The translations under genes and the position numbers were made by a program. A stretch of 64,000 nt of DNA from Paenibacillus paeoniae (GTDB lineage Bacteria; Bacillota; Bacilli; Paenibacillales; Paenibacillaceae), in the NCBI RefSeq assembly GCF_003388735.1, contig NZ_QUBQ01000001.1:2356001-2420000 (forward strand). Direction: 5' to 3'. The stretch's first letter is position 1. The number at the start of each line of letters is the position of its first letter. Below are positions 33,097 through 41,812 of this stretch, piece by piece. The notes beneath the pieces were generated by a model. That model was not told the origin of the DNA. It saw nothing but the letters and a program-made list of their open reading frames with translations, and did no database searches.

Positions 33097-33125
33097 TTGA
33101 CAACCCTCACTCTATTCAATAAAAT
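33097..33125 (+). promoter_or_regulatory. Sigma-A promoter of the adh-akr operon
   Basis: TTGACA (33097-33102) and TAAAAT (33120-33125) with exactly 17 bases between, 68 bases before the dehydrogenase ATG. Confidence 0.82.
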
Positions 33126-33151
33126 GAAATCCGCAAGCCCATATTAAACTA

Positions 33152-33172
33152 TTAAGTTAACTTAAAAGTTAA
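33152..33172. promoter_or_regulatory. Operator-like palindrome B
   Basis: TTAACTTAAAAGTTAA (33157-33172) overlaps the perfect palindrome TTAAGTTAACTTAA (33152-33165). It lies downstream of the predicted start and upstream of AAGGAGG, so a bound repressor would block elongation. Confidence 0.65.
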
Positions 33173-33192
33173 TCTTTAAAAGGAGGCTCGCC

Positions 33193-34359
33193 ATGAATCC
33201 GTTTCAATTTCACAATCCTACGCGCATCGTATTCGGCGAAGGAGCAGCCGACCGAATCGGAGAGTTAACCTCTTCCTTCGGAGGGAAAGCTCTTCTCGTA
33301 TACGGCGGAGGCAGCATAAAGAGCATCGGCTTATACGAACGGGCCGTGAAGCAATTGAAAGACGCAGGCGTTGCGATCTACGAGCTCGCCGGCATAGAGC
33401 CGAATCCGCGGCTAACGACCGTGAAGAAAGGCATACATCTATGTCGGGAGCACAGCATAGATATCGTTCTGGCAATAGGCGGCGGCAGCGTAATCGACGC
33501 ATCCAAGGCGATAGCTGCAGGTGCTCTGTATGACGGCGACGTATGGGATTTCTTCACGCGCAAAGCTGCTATTCAACAGGCGCTGCCGCTTGGCACGGTC
33601 CTGACGCTTGCGGCTACCGGCTCGGAGATGAACGGCAACACGGTTATCTCCAACTGGGAGGAGAAGCTGAAGCGCGCTAGCGGCAGCTCTCATCTGTATC
33701 CTAAGTTTTCAATTCTTGATCCGACACTGACCTATTCCGTACCGGGCAATCATACCGTATACGGCTCCATCGATATCATGTCCCATGTATTCGAGCAATA
33801 CTTTAGCCAAACGACCGACACGCCGCTGCAAGAGAGATTCTGTGAATCCATCCTGCAGACGGTCATTGAGAATGTAGAACCGGCTCTCGCCAATCCGGCG
33901 GACGCTGCCGCTAGAGCGAACCTCATGTGGTGCGGCACGATGGCGCTGAACGGCGGACAGATTAGCCTTGGTATGGTGAATGACTGGGCCTCCCATGGCA
34001 TTGAGCATGAAGTGAGCGCCATCTACGATATTCCGCATGGCGCCGGCCTTGCCGTCATCTTCCCCAACTGGATGCGCTATGTGTACCAAGAGCGGATCGA
34101 CCGTTTCGTCCAGTATGCGGTGCGCGTATGGGGCGTTGACCCTGCAGGCAAATCGGACGACGAGATCGCCCTCGCCGGCATTCAGGCTACCCGCGATTTC
34201 TTCACGCGTATTGGCGCGGAATCCAGACTCGCGGACTTCGGCATCGGCGAGGAGCAGCTCGACCGTATGGCGGAGGAAGCGGTTCGCTACGGCGATCTGG
34301 GTTCGTTCAAGCGTCTCGGGAAAGACGATATACGCGAAATTCTGCGCATGTCCCTATAA
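33193..34359 (+). CDS. Iron-containing alcohol dehydrogenase, YugJ/BdhA-like
   Basis: A 388-residue group III dehydrogenase with F-G-E-G-A near the start, the NAD(P) loop V-Y-G-G-G-S-I-K, G-G-G-S-V-I-D-A-S-K, and metal-binding residues in D-I-M-S-H-V-F-E, D-W-A-S-H-G-I-E-H and D-I-P-H-G-A-G-L-A. It reduces aldehydes or ketones, probably with NADPH as in the butanol dehydrogenases of this group. AAGGAGG lies just before the ATG. It is co-transcribed with the aldo/keto reductase 37 bases downstream. The pair suggests a carbonyl-detoxification unit controlled by the divergent regulator (inference). Confidence 0.92.
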   Translation: MNPFQFHNPTRIVFGEGAADRIGELTSSFGGKALLVYGGGSIKSIGLYERAVKQLKDAGVAIYELAGIEPNPRLTTVKKGIHLCREHSIDIVLAIGGGSVIDASKAIAAGALYDGDVWDFFTRKAAIQQALPLGTVLTLAATGSEMNGNTVISNWEEKLKRASGSSHLYPKFSILDPTLTYSVPGNHTVYGSIDIMSHVFEQYFSQTTDTPLQERFCESILQTVIENVEPALANPADAAARANLMWCGTMALNGGQISLGMVNDWASHGIEHEVSAIYDIPHGAGLAVIFPNWMRYVYQERIDRFVQYAVRVWGVDPAGKSDDEIALAGIQATRDFFTRIGAESRLADFGIGEEQLDRMAEEAVRYGDLGSFKRLGKDDIREILRMSL

Positions 34360-34396
34360 AGAAAAGAATCCCTATTAACGAGAGGAGCAATCTAAA

Positions 34397-35221
34397 ATGA
34401 CAAGAGCGTTGACAGAAAGCTATACGTTAAGCAATGGCGTTGACATGCCGAAGTTCGGTCTCGGCGTATGGAAAGTAGCGGACGACGTAGCCGCATCTAC
34501 CGTGCAAGCGGCGATTGAAGCGGGATACCGCCACATCGACACGGCGGCAGCCTATCAGAACGAAGTCGGCACAGGCGCAGGCGTTCGCGCCAGCGGCGTA
34601 GCGCGCGATCAACTATTCGTCACAACAAAGATTTGGAATGCCGAGCAAGGCTACGACACCACGCTTGCAGCGTTCCAAGCCAGCCTGGACAAGCTTCAAT
34701 TGGACTATGTCGATCTGATCCTTATTCACTGGCCGGTCAAAGGCAAGTACAAGGACACTTGGAGAGCGCTTGAGAAAATATACAGCGAAGGCAAAGCTCG
34801 CGCCATCGGCGTAAGCAACTTCCAAATCCATCATCTGCAGGACCTTATCGAAGCGAGCGAAATCGTTCCAATGGTCAATCAGGTAGAGTACCATCCGCTG
34901 CTGACGCAAGTCGAGCTGCAATCGTTCTGTCAAGAGCATAACATCCGTCTGACGGCTTGGAGTCCGCTTATGCAAGGCAACCTGGATATTCCTTTGCTCG
35001 CCGAGATTGGAGCGAAGTACAGCAAGTCTCCGGCGCAGGTTGTATTGCGCTGGGATCTTCAGCAAGGCGTCGTGACCATTCCAAAAACGACAACGCCTTC
35101 CCGCTTGGTCGAAAACGCCGACGTATTCGACTTTGAATTGACCGAAGAGGAAGTCGCGCAAATTTCTGCGCTGAATCGCAACCAGCGCTTTGGTCCGGAC
35201 CCTGACAATTTTAACTTCTAA
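34397..35221 (+). CDS. Aldo/keto reductase
   Basis: A 274-residue (beta/alpha)8-barrel reductase. Catalytic tetrad positions are visible: Asp and Tyr in R-H-I-D-T-A-A-A-Y, Lys in T-T-K-I-W and His in I-L-I-H-W-P. The C-terminus has I-P-K-T-T-T-P-S-R for NADPH phosphate binding. It resembles YvgN-type glyoxal/methylglyoxal reductases. AGAGGAG precedes the ATG. Second gene of the operon. Confidence 0.93.
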   Translation: MTRALTESYTLSNGVDMPKFGLGVWKVADDVAASTVQAAIEAGYRHIDTAAAYQNEVGTGAGVRASGVARDQLFVTTKIWNAEQGYDTTLAAFQASLDKLQLDYVDLILIHWPVKGKYKDTWRALEKIYSEGKARAIGVSNFQIHHLQDLIEASEIVPMVNQVEYHPLLTQVELQSFCQEHNIRLTAWSPLMQGNLDIPLLAEIGAKYSKSPAQVVLRWDLQQGVVTIPKTTTPSRLVENADVFDFELTEEEVAQISALNRNQRFGPDPDNFNF

Positions 35222-35238
35222 ATTTCCCATTAACTACG

Positions 35239-35266
35239 CGGCGCCGAAGCCCATGCTTCGGCGCCG
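35239..35266 (+). terminator. Strong hairpin after the aldo/keto reductase
   Basis: A 12-bp perfect stem CGGCGCCGAAGC/GCTTCGGCGCCG with CCAT loop. The tail TTGCTGTATT is poor in T, so termination is likely but not certain. Confidence 0.7.
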
Positions 35267-35633
35267 TTGCTGTATTCGTACAGGCAGGCGGACAGGACTA
35301 GCGGTTCTATCAAAGCGATTTACTTTTGACTTTGCGCAAGTAGCGATGAATATAGTAACCTAGTAGGAATAGATATCATATATAGAGAGATTTCATTCCG
35401 CCTGATTTTGCCGGACGAGTTACTTAAATATTGTGGTGGGATCAGAACGAATCACCCGTCTCTCATGAAAAAAATAGTGCTAAAGTTCTACTCTATTCCG
35501 AAAGTCATGCCTTTTTATCACAAAAAGACCAATTAACCTGTAAATAATTCACAGAAACCCCTTATGGTTCAGAGGAAAAGTGCAAACGTTTGTCGAATGT
35601 TTGCTAGGAGCAATTCGCGAAGGAGGAGCGCTG
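35267..35633. other. Intergenic region, no gene seen
   Basis: AT-rich. A possible promoter, TTGACT with TATAGT at a long 19-base spacing, lies near 35327-35357. I see no RNA gene or repeat. An in-frame GTG at 35580 could extend the next gene, but its ribosome site is poorer than that at 35634. Confidence 0.4.
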
Positions 35634-37769
35634 GTGGATATGAAGTCAAAAGCCCGTATCTCGGGCCTGTTAGAATTCCCCGAATGGACAAAAGAAATGG
35701 AGGCCTATCGTACGATATTGGAGCGGGAGACCCATCAGCCCTTACCGAACGAAATGTTCCTCGACTATGCCAAACAGCTCTCCGACAAGGAGAAACTTAC
35801 GATAGCACTCACGCTGGAATTCCCATTTGCCAGACGCGAGCTGCGCAAGTGGCCGGATATGCTGTTTGTAAAGCTGCTTAGGACCTATGTGCAGCAATCT
35901 TCAGGCAATATCGCCTTGAAGCGCAGATTGATGCTGACCATCCTTCAGCGGCTTCGATACAAGGGAGATGAAGAATGGCCAGCACTTGCCGACCTTCTGG
36001 ACGAGCAGGAGGAAAGGCTGGAGGCCGAAGGATATTGGCCCCATTATTGGACCATGTACTTCCATCCCGCCAAGTCCGACGAACATGATCTCTGGCTGCT
36101 GGAAATGAAGAAGCTGGAGGAGCGCTGGCTGCAGAACGGCGACTCAAGTTCGGAAGGAGAAGAAATTGCGGAGGTCGAATCACCAGAAGAGGAACAGGCT
36201 GACAACAGCAAGCTTGACAAAAAAATTAAAATACTGGGCGATTTATATAAAAAAGAAAGCTCCACAAGACAACGGCTTGAGCATGATCTGGTTCAGAAGA
36301 ACAAGCTGCTCAGAATGAAATCAAAGGAAATGGAGCTGCTTGATGAAGAAATTGAGCGCTTAAAAGATGATGCGGAGCAAGCTGCCGCCATGATTGCCCA
36401 GCAGCAACGCACGCAGGCCGAGCGGGATCGCCATTGGAAGCAGGAGCAGGCTGATTGGCTGGAGGAGCGCCACCACTTCATGGAGCAGATTCGCGCGCTT
36501 AATCAGCAGACCAAGAGATTGGATCGCACGATCGAGGAGCACAAGAAGGAGCTTGACTACCAGGAGAAGGACAAAGCGAATTTACGGCAAGCGATCTCCG
36601 ACGCGCGGAATCAGCTGAACAGCCCTGAATCGATTGCTAGACTGCTGTCGCACAGCATTGAGATTGAGCTTGCTTCAGTCGCGCAGTCCATACCCGCATC
36701 GCGCAATGACTCTTCCAGGCAAGCCGCTCAGGCCTCCCGGGCTCGCATACGCAAGGGGCTGGATCTGCTGGATGCGCTGGACCACTATCTCCTGCTGGAT
36801 ACCCTTCCTACGGAAGAGGAGCAGCCGGATCGGGCCAAGCAAACCGCAGTGCCAATCGACTACGAGGAGCAGGAGCCGCTCACGGAAGAGGATAACGCCC
36901 TGCCGCCGGTGCATGTTCAGCCTTCGGCCAATTCGCTGTACGGTACCTTCTTCCGCCGCGACCATGGCGGGTTTATTCGGCTTGATAACGGAGAATCGTT
37001 CAACATTACCGAATCGCTCGTTCAGCAGCACGAGCTGCAGCACGAGGCCGAGCTGCTGTGCACACCGGTCAAACAAGACGGCAAATCGCTATATTACGAC
37101 TTGCAGCTTCTCTTTCAAGGAGATGATGCGTTCTCGCCGATCCAGCAATTGGACGGTTATATCGAAACGGGCGAAGGCCATCTCTGGTTCTGCGTCGATA
37201 TGAACGATCCGTCCAGCCGATATCAAATTCATTACAAAGACATTGAAATTCAGAAACCTTCGCATGGGGATCCTTGCTCCTTCAACGTAGCGGAGGGCAG
37301 TCATATCGCGCGCTTGACCAAGCTGTATCGGCTGCAGGGCGAAGCGTTGGTTCTGGACGCAGGCAAGGCAAAGCCCATGCATCCGGCACAAGCGGAGCAA
37401 TCCGGATCGAAGAAGAGCAAAGAGAAGAAAAAGCAGCTCCAATCCAAAGAGCAGCCGGCGCCTTTCCTGCAGGACTGCCTCATTACCATTGTCGGAGGCG
37501 TCCGCAAATGGTTCGAGCATGTCGTTCACGAAAGCGGCGCCGAGCTGGCACATGACACCGGAGACCATCCGGAGCGCTTGGCGGCGGAATTGCGTCGTTC
37601 GCAAGCGCTGTTCCTGCTTATCACCTCCACGTCGCACCGAGCGACATGGGATGGAATCGACATTGCTAAGATGTACGGCATCCCGCACTTTATTATTCAA
37701 GGCTCCAAATCCAATCTGCGCTCTTTGCTTTGGGACAATCGTGAAATCATCAGCAAAGCCAACCGTTAG
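35634..37769 (+). CDS. Coiled-coil protein with C-terminal DUF2325-like domain
   Basis: A 711-residue protein in four parts. Residues 1-~190 are helical (W-P-H-Y-W-T-M-Y-F-H near the end). An acidic linker (S-S-E-G-E-E-I-A-E-V-E) leads to a ~170-residue coiled coil rich in E, Q, K and R. A beta-rich domain follows (Y-G-T-F-F-R-R-D-H-G-G-F-I-R-L), possibly an OB or SH3 type. The last ~100 residues match the DUF2325 pattern: D-C-L-I-T-I-V-G-G-V-R-K, T-S-T-S-H-R-A-T-W and I-P-H-F-I-I-Q-G-S-K-S-N-L. I do not recognise the whole architecture. The GTG start has AGGAGG seven bases upstream. Monocistronic, no membrane segment. Confidence 0.8.
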   Translation: MDMKSKARISGLLEFPEWTKEMEAYRTILERETHQPLPNEMFLDYAKQLSDKEKLTIALTLEFPFARRELRKWPDMLFVKLLRTYVQQSSGNIALKRRLMLTILQRLRYKGDEEWPALADLLDEQEERLEAEGYWPHYWTMYFHPAKSDEHDLWLLEMKKLEERWLQNGDSSSEGEEIAEVESPEEEQADNSKLDKKIKILGDLYKKESSTRQRLEHDLVQKNKLLRMKSKEMELLDEEIERLKDDAEQAAAMIAQQQRTQAERDRHWKQEQADWLEERHHFMEQIRALNQQTKRLDRTIEEHKKELDYQEKDKANLRQAISDARNQLNSPESIARLLSHSIEIELASVAQSIPASRNDSSRQAAQASRARIRKGLDLLDALDHYLLLDTLPTEEEQPDRAKQTAVPIDYEEQEPLTEEDNALPPVHVQPSANSLYGTFFRRDHGGFIRLDNGESFNITESLVQQHELQHEAELLCTPVKQDGKSLYYDLQLLFQGDDAFSPIQQLDGYIETGEGHLWFCVDMNDPSSRYQIHYKDIEIQKPSHGDPCSFNVAEGSHIARLTKLYRLQGEALVLDAGKAKPMHPAQAEQSGSKKSKEKKKQLQSKEQPAPFLQDCLITIVGGVRKWFEHVVHESGAELAHDTGDHPERLAAELRRSQALFLLITSTSHRATWDGIDIAKMYGIPHFIIQGSKSNLRSLLWDNREIISKANR

Positions 37770-37790
37770 GCGAATAGCCGCATGAAGCGA

Positions 37791-38570
37791 CTATTTTCCT
37801 AGCGGGAGCCAGCTCAGGAACTGCTTAATTTGCTCGTCCCAATAGGACCAGTCATGACCGCCCGGCCCCTCACTATAGGTCAATTCGTAATCCGTCTTCT
37901 GGCATGCATCGCGGAAGGCCGTATTGCTTTTATATAAGAAGTCCTCCGTTCCGCAGCTTTGATACAGAAGCGGTTTTATTCCGTCATGTTGCACGTTGGG
38001 CTGATTCAGCAAAGCAAGCAGATCATTGTCCGTTCCCCTAATATCCTTGTCTCCGAAAATTAACTTGAACGTGCGGTCAAACGCCTCGATCTCCTTCGCG
38101 CGCGCAGCAATATCAAGCGCCCCGGAGAAGCTTCCTGCGGCCGCAAACCGCTCCGGATGACGCAGCGCCCACTTAAAAGCGCCATAGCCGCCCATCGATA
38201 AGCCAGCTACAAAGTTATCCTCCCGAGCTTCCGACAACGGGAAGAACGAGCGCGCCACAGCCGGCAGCTCTTCCGTTAGAAACGTCCAGTAAGCCTCCCC
38301 GTATTCCATATCCGTATAGAAGCTGCGATGCAAGTTGGGCATGATAACAGCGAATCCCAGCTCAGCCACATACCGTTCAATTGAAGTCCTTCTTGCCCAG
38401 ATTGTATCGTCATCCGATAATCCATGCAGCAAAAACAACGTCTTGTGCTTCCCGGACGAAGCGGCATTGTTTAGCCCGATCTGCGACCTGGTAGCTTGGG
38501 GCAAAATGACGGTCATAGATGTACTCATGCCCAATGTTTCCGAATAAAATCGACAAGAAAGAAGTGCCAT
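37791..38570 (-). CDS. Esterase D / tributyrin-esterase family hydrolase
   Basis: A 259-residue alpha/beta hydrolase. The nucleophile elbow is G-L-S-M-G-G-Y-G-A; L-H-G-L-S-D-D marks the oxyanion region, and the catalytic His is in G-G-H-D-W-S-Y-W. This is the EstA/FrmB-like group (COG0627), which includes acetyl esterases and S-formylglutathione hydrolases. No signal peptide is evident. AGGGGG lies six bases before the ATG. Confidence 0.9.
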   Translation of the reverse strand: MALLSCRFYSETLGMSTSMTVILPQATRSQIGLNNAASSGKHKTLFLLHGLSDDDTIWARRTSIERYVAELGFAVIMPNLHRSFYTDMEYGEAYWTFLTEELPAVARSFFPLSEAREDNFVAGLSMGGYGAFKWALRHPERFAAAGSFSGALDIAARAKEIEAFDRTFKLIFGDKDIRGTDNDLLALLNQPNVQHDGIKPLLYQSCGTEDFLYKSNTAFRDACQKTDYELTYSEGPGGHDWSYWDEQIKQFLSWLPLGK

Positions 38571-38714
38571 ATGTATCCCCCTAGGAAGTGATGTCAGTCA
38601 AGCTATCCGTAATGTAACATATCATTAATATTTTTTCATGTTTTTCTCATAAACGCTCATAATGTCCGAACGACGCTGGAGTATCATTCTCATACAGGAA
38701 AATCAGCCCTGTTT

Positions 38715-38729
38715 CACTATGATATAGTG
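38715..38729. promoter_or_regulatory. Inverted repeat over a -10-like element
   Basis: CACTAT-GAT-ATAGTG, a perfect 6-bp inverted repeat, contains TATAGT at 38723-38728 and lies 40 bases before the NlpC/P60 gene. It may be an operator; no good -35 is visible. Confidence 0.35.
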
Positions 38730-38768
38730 TGGATACAACACGAAACAAGAAGGGATAATCTGAACAAC

Positions 38769-39254
38769 ATGAGAAACAGCAACTTGCTTAAAACCATCGT
38801 AAAAATCGGGACATGCGGAGCCATCGCTTGGTCTGCCCTCACTTTTGGAACAGCTGGAGACAAGGCTCATGCAGCTACGCCCGCTTCAACTGAACTAATC
38901 GCATCCAGCAAGGAATTCATAGGAACCCCTTATCAATTCGGAGCCAAAGCCGGAAGCACCGCTTCCTTCGACTGCTCCTCCTTTACACAATACATATTCA
39001 AAAACATGGATGTCTGGCTGCCGCGTACTTCCGCCGCTCAAGCCAGTATGGGTACCAAAGTAGACAAAGGCTCCCTCAGTATGGGCGACCTGGTCTTCTA
39101 CAAAACAAATGGCAAATCCATCAGCCACGTCGCGATTTACGCAGGCAATCAAAAGATTATCCACAGCTCTAGCAGCCAGGGAGTGACGATTAGCGATATG
39201 AACTCCAGCTACTGGAAAGGAAAATATGTTACAGCAAGACGTGTGCTGTCCTAA
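38769..39254 (+). CDS. Secreted NlpC/P60 (C40) peptidoglycan hydrolase
   Basis: A 161-residue protein with a signal peptide (I-A-W-S-A-L-T-F-G-T-A, cleavage after A-H-A-A). The single NlpC/P60 domain carries the catalytic Cys in F-D-C-S-S-F, His in I-S-H-V-A-I-Y-A-G and a second His in K-I-I-H-S-S. Such enzymes cut gamma-D-Glu to diaminopimelate bonds in peptidoglycan. It lacks wall-binding repeats. The ATG has AAGGGA at a long 13-base spacing, so the start is slightly uncertain. A strong terminator follows. Confidence 0.9.
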   Translation: MRNSNLLKTIVKIGTCGAIAWSALTFGTAGDKAHAATPASTELIASSKEFIGTPYQFGAKAGSTASFDCSSFTQYIFKNMDVWLPRTSAAQASMGTKVDKGSLSMGDLVFYKTNGKSISHVAIYAGNQKIIHSSSSQGVTISDMNSSYWKGKYVTARRVLS

Positions 39255-39257
39255 TTG

Positions 39258-39305
39258 AAAAAGAGTCTTCTTCTGGTTTGCGCCAATCGGAAGAAGACTC
39301 TTTTG
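39258..39305. terminator. Strong bidirectional terminator
   Basis: AAAGAGTCTTCTTC-type 15-bp arms (39259-39273, 39290-39304) with T runs both ways, between the convergent NlpC/P60 and ligase-like genes. Confidence 0.92.
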
Positions 39306-39315
39306 TATATAAGGC

Positions 39316-39903
39316 TTATCTCCTATCGATTCGAAGCCAACTGTCGCTTCTACCCTCAATATAACGACTATATTTATGCTTCCCGGCAATTCCTTCCCAT
39401 CCCAGCTTCCTAGCCGCTTCATATACGGCGATGCCATCCCGCTCCCAATGCTTCATTTTGACATAGTGATGATTGTCCTCCAGCAGAGTCTCAAGCAGAT
39501 TTCTGCGGCTTATGAGCGGCAGATCACGTAGATCAAGGCCGTTGTACATCAAAATATCGAAAACAAAATAAACGATCGGCAGCGTCTTTCTGGCTTCCCG
39601 AATCCGAGCGGTGCCTTTCATGCGGAACCGCTCTTGCAGACTGTCGAAATCCGTGCGGCCCGTTTCCGGGTTCAGACAGGCTGCCTCGCCATCCAGCACG
39701 ACGTCCGCTGGCTTTCGCAGCGGCACGTTATGTAGCTCCGGGTATTGTGCAGTGACATCGTTGCCGTGCCTAGTTAACAGCAAAGCTTTCCCTGTTGATA
39801 GATGGAGCTGGAGCCGCTGTCCGTCAACTAGTGGTTCGAACCAATAGCGGTCATCCTTGAACGGCTCGGCTTTTTCTGTCAACAGCATTGGTTGTATAAA
39901 CAT
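39316..39903 (-). CDS. ATP-dependent DNA ligase adenylation-domain protein lacking the catalytic Lys
   Basis: A 195-residue protein with most nucleotidyltransferase motifs of ATP-dependent ligases: R-H-G-N-D-V-T near 51, V-L-D-G-E-A-A-C, F-D-S-L-Q-E-R-F, V-F-D-I-L-M-Y-N-G and E-G-I-A-G-K-H-K. Motif I should be K-x-D-G; here it is F-E-P-L25-V-D27-G28, so the Lys that takes AMP is Leu. There is no OB-fold domain. GGAGG precedes the ATG at 39903 by eight bases, and the frame is intact. Either it is non-catalytic or uses another residue. It is divergent from the SASP gene. Confidence 0.85.
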   Translation of the reverse strand: MFIQPMLLTEKAEPFKDDRYWFEPLVDGQRLQLHLSTGKALLLTRHGNDVTAQYPELHNVPLRKPADVVLDGEAACLNPETGRTDFDSLQERFRMKGTARIREARKTLPIVYFVFDILMYNGLDLRDLPLISRRNLLETLLEDNHHYVKMKHWERDGIAVYEAARKLGWEGIAGKHKYSRYIEGRSDSWLRIDRR

Positions 39904-39980
39904 AACCTCGTCCTCCCGTATTCCCCATCTTATCATGAATGTATACATCGATTCGGCGGTAAATACAGGTGGGTTTAGCG

Positions 39981-40011
39981 AATAATCCTTTTTTGGCTGT
40001 CGCATAATAGG
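39981..40011 (+). promoter_or_regulatory. Sigma-G forespore promoter of the SASP gene
   Basis: GAATA (39982-39986), then 18 bases, then CATAATA (40005-40011). This fits the forespore sigma-G consensus GHATR-N18-CATNHTA in every fixed position, about 60 bases before the SASP start. Confidence 0.78.
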
Positions 40012-40073
40012 CTCAAGCGAATGCTTACGAAGTTTGTTTGGCTTCGCAAAAGGATTGAAGGAGGCTGATTAAG

Positions 40074-40289
40074 ATGGCAAACCAAAACAGCAGCAACAAT
40101 TTGGTCGTTCCCCAGGCTCGCGCAGCGCTGGAGCAAATGAAATATGAAGTAGCACAGGAGCTGGGCATCCAACTTCCGCAAGACGGCTACTACGGCAATA
40201 TGACAACCCGCGATATGGGCTCCATCGGCGGCTACATTACACGCCGTCTCGTCCAAATGGCCGAGCAGCAGCTCGCAGGCCGTAACTAA
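40074..40289 (+). CDS. Alpha/beta-type small acid-soluble spore protein
   Basis: A 71-residue SASP. It has L-V-V-P-Q-A-R-A-A-L-E-Q-M-K, the germination-protease site region Y-E-V-A-Q-E-L-G-I, and G-S-I-G-G-Y-I-T-R-R-L-V. These proteins coat spore DNA and protect it from UV and heat, and are degraded at germination. AAGGAGG lies upstream, with a sigma-G promoter at 39981-40011 and a terminator at 40411-40443. Confidence 0.96.
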   Translation: MANQNSSNNLVVPQARAALEQMKYEVAQELGIQLPQDGYYGNMTTRDMGSIGGYITRRLVQMAEQQLAGRN

Positions 40290-40410
40290 AGCGGATCGCC
40301 GTTCGGCGCAATCTGTACACGCCGCTCACAAGGCGGACTCATCCGGTAGAGCGTCTACATATAAGACCAGTATCCGATCAACCGCATACTCTCTTATAGT
40401 TGCCAGGAAC

Positions 40411-40443
40411 AGAGAGCGCCGCTGCGCTCTCTTTTTTCTTTTC
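40411..40443 (+). terminator. Terminator after the SASP gene
   Basis: GAGAGCGC/GCGCTCTC with a four-base loop, then TTTTTTCTTTT. It lies ~120 bases after the stop, leaving a long 3' untranslated tail. Confidence 0.9.
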
Positions 40444-40539
40444 TCCTTTCCTTTGCGTGCAAAAATCGGTAAAATGGGATAGAGTTGTCCTAGCTACATA
40501 TGATCCTTGTTATTTTATTAAAGAAAGGAATATCCCAAT

Positions 40540-41730
40540 ATGATTATTCAACCGAAAACACGCGGCTTTATTTGCACAACAGCGCACCCGCAAGGCTGTG
40601 CTGCCCAAGTTCAGCGTCAAATCGAATATGTAAAGGGCAAACCATCCATTGAAGGCCCTCGCAATGTGCTTGTCGTAGGCGCATCTACCGGCTATGGACT
40701 GGCTTCCCGTATCGTAGCTGCTTTTGGCTCCGGCGCGAACACCGTTGGCGTATACTTTGACAAAGCAGCGGAAGGCGTCCGTACAGCAAGCGCAGGCTGG
40801 TACAATTCCGCAGCATTCGAAGAAGCTGCAAGTAAGCACGGAACGAAGTCATACAGCATCGTTGGCGACGCATTCTCCGATGAGATTAAAGCGAAAACGA
40901 TCGACCTGATCCGCACAGAGCTGGGCAAGATCGACCTGGTTATCTACAGTGTCGCATCTCCGCGCCGCACGCATCCCAAGACAGGAGAGGTATTCTCCTC
41001 CGTCATTAAGCCTCTGGGTGAGACATATACGAACAAAACCGTCAACTTCCACAGCGGCGAGGTTTCGCAAGCAACGATCGAACCGGCTACAGAAGACGAG
41101 CTGCGCCAGACGATTGCCGTTATGGGCGGAGAAGACTGGCAGATGTGGATTGATGAGCTGCAAGCAGCAGGCGCACTAGCAGACGATGCTACAACTGTTG
41201 CCTATTCTTACATCGGACCTGAAATTACACATGCTGTCTACCGCGAAGGAACGATCGGCGCTGCGAAAAACGATCTGGAACTGACAGCGCATAACTTGAA
41301 CAAGCAGCTTGGCGAGTCCGGCGGACGCGCTTTCGTATCCGTAAACAAGGCGCTTGTGACACAGTCCAGCTCTGCCATCCCTGTTGTCCCGTTGTACATC
41401 TCCGCATTGTACAAAGTGATGAAAGAAAAAGGACTGCATGAAGGCTGTATCGAGCAAATGTACCGCCTGTTCTCCGAGAGATTGTACGGCGAAGGCCAAA
41501 CACTTGTCGACGACAAAGGTCTTATTCGCATTGACGATTGGGAGATGCGTCCGGAGATTCAACAGGAAGTGGCCAAGCTATGGACCGATCTGACTACAGA
41601 AAATGTATATGAACTGTCCAATCTTGAAGGCTACCGCCGCGAGTTTTTCCAGCTGTTCGGCTTCGAGACAGACGGCATCGACTACGAGGCGGATGTCAAT
41701 CCGGATGTAGCCGTTCCCAACTTGAGATAG
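40540..41730 (+). CDS. fabV: Enoyl-ACP / trans-2-enoyl-CoA reductase, FabV type
   Basis: A 396-residue enzyme with V-V-G-A-S-T-G-Y-G-L-A near the start and the FabV active site Y-R-E-G-T-I-G-A-A-K (Tyr-x8-Lys). Y-S-V-A-S-P-R-R-T-H-P lies between and Y-E-A-D-V-N-P-D-V near the end. It carries out the NADH-dependent last reduction in fatty acid elongation. By family knowledge FabV is naturally tolerant of triclosan. AAAGGA lies ten bases before the ATG. It appears monocistronic. Confidence 0.95.
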   Translation: MIIQPKTRGFICTTAHPQGCAAQVQRQIEYVKGKPSIEGPRNVLVVGASTGYGLASRIVAAFGSGANTVGVYFDKAAEGVRTASAGWYNSAAFEEAASKHGTKSYSIVGDAFSDEIKAKTIDLIRTELGKIDLVIYSVASPRRTHPKTGEVFSSVIKPLGETYTNKTVNFHSGEVSQATIEPATEDELRQTIAVMGGEDWQMWIDELQAAGALADDATTVAYSYIGPEITHAVYREGTIGAAKNDLELTAHNLNKQLGESGGRAFVSVNKALVTQSSSAIPVVPLYISALYKVMKEKGLHEGCIEQMYRLFSERLYGEGQTLVDDKGLIRIDDWEMRPEIQQEVAKLWTDLTTENVYELSNLEGYRREFFQLFGFETDGIDYEADVNPDVAVPNLR

Positions 41731-41742
41731 AACATAACAGCG

Positions 41743-41785
41743 AAGGCGCTGAGAGCGGAACCGTATGGTCCGCGCTCAGCGCTTT
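41743..41785 (+). terminator. Terminator-like hairpin between fabV and prs
   Basis: GCGCTGAG and CTCAGCGC with an inner GCGGA/TCCGC stem (41746-41782), then TTTGATCT. The weak T run leaves open whether it is a terminator or an attenuator for prs. Confidence 0.65.
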
Positions 41786-41812
41786 GATCTGAATGATTAA
41801 TTGGAGGACAAA

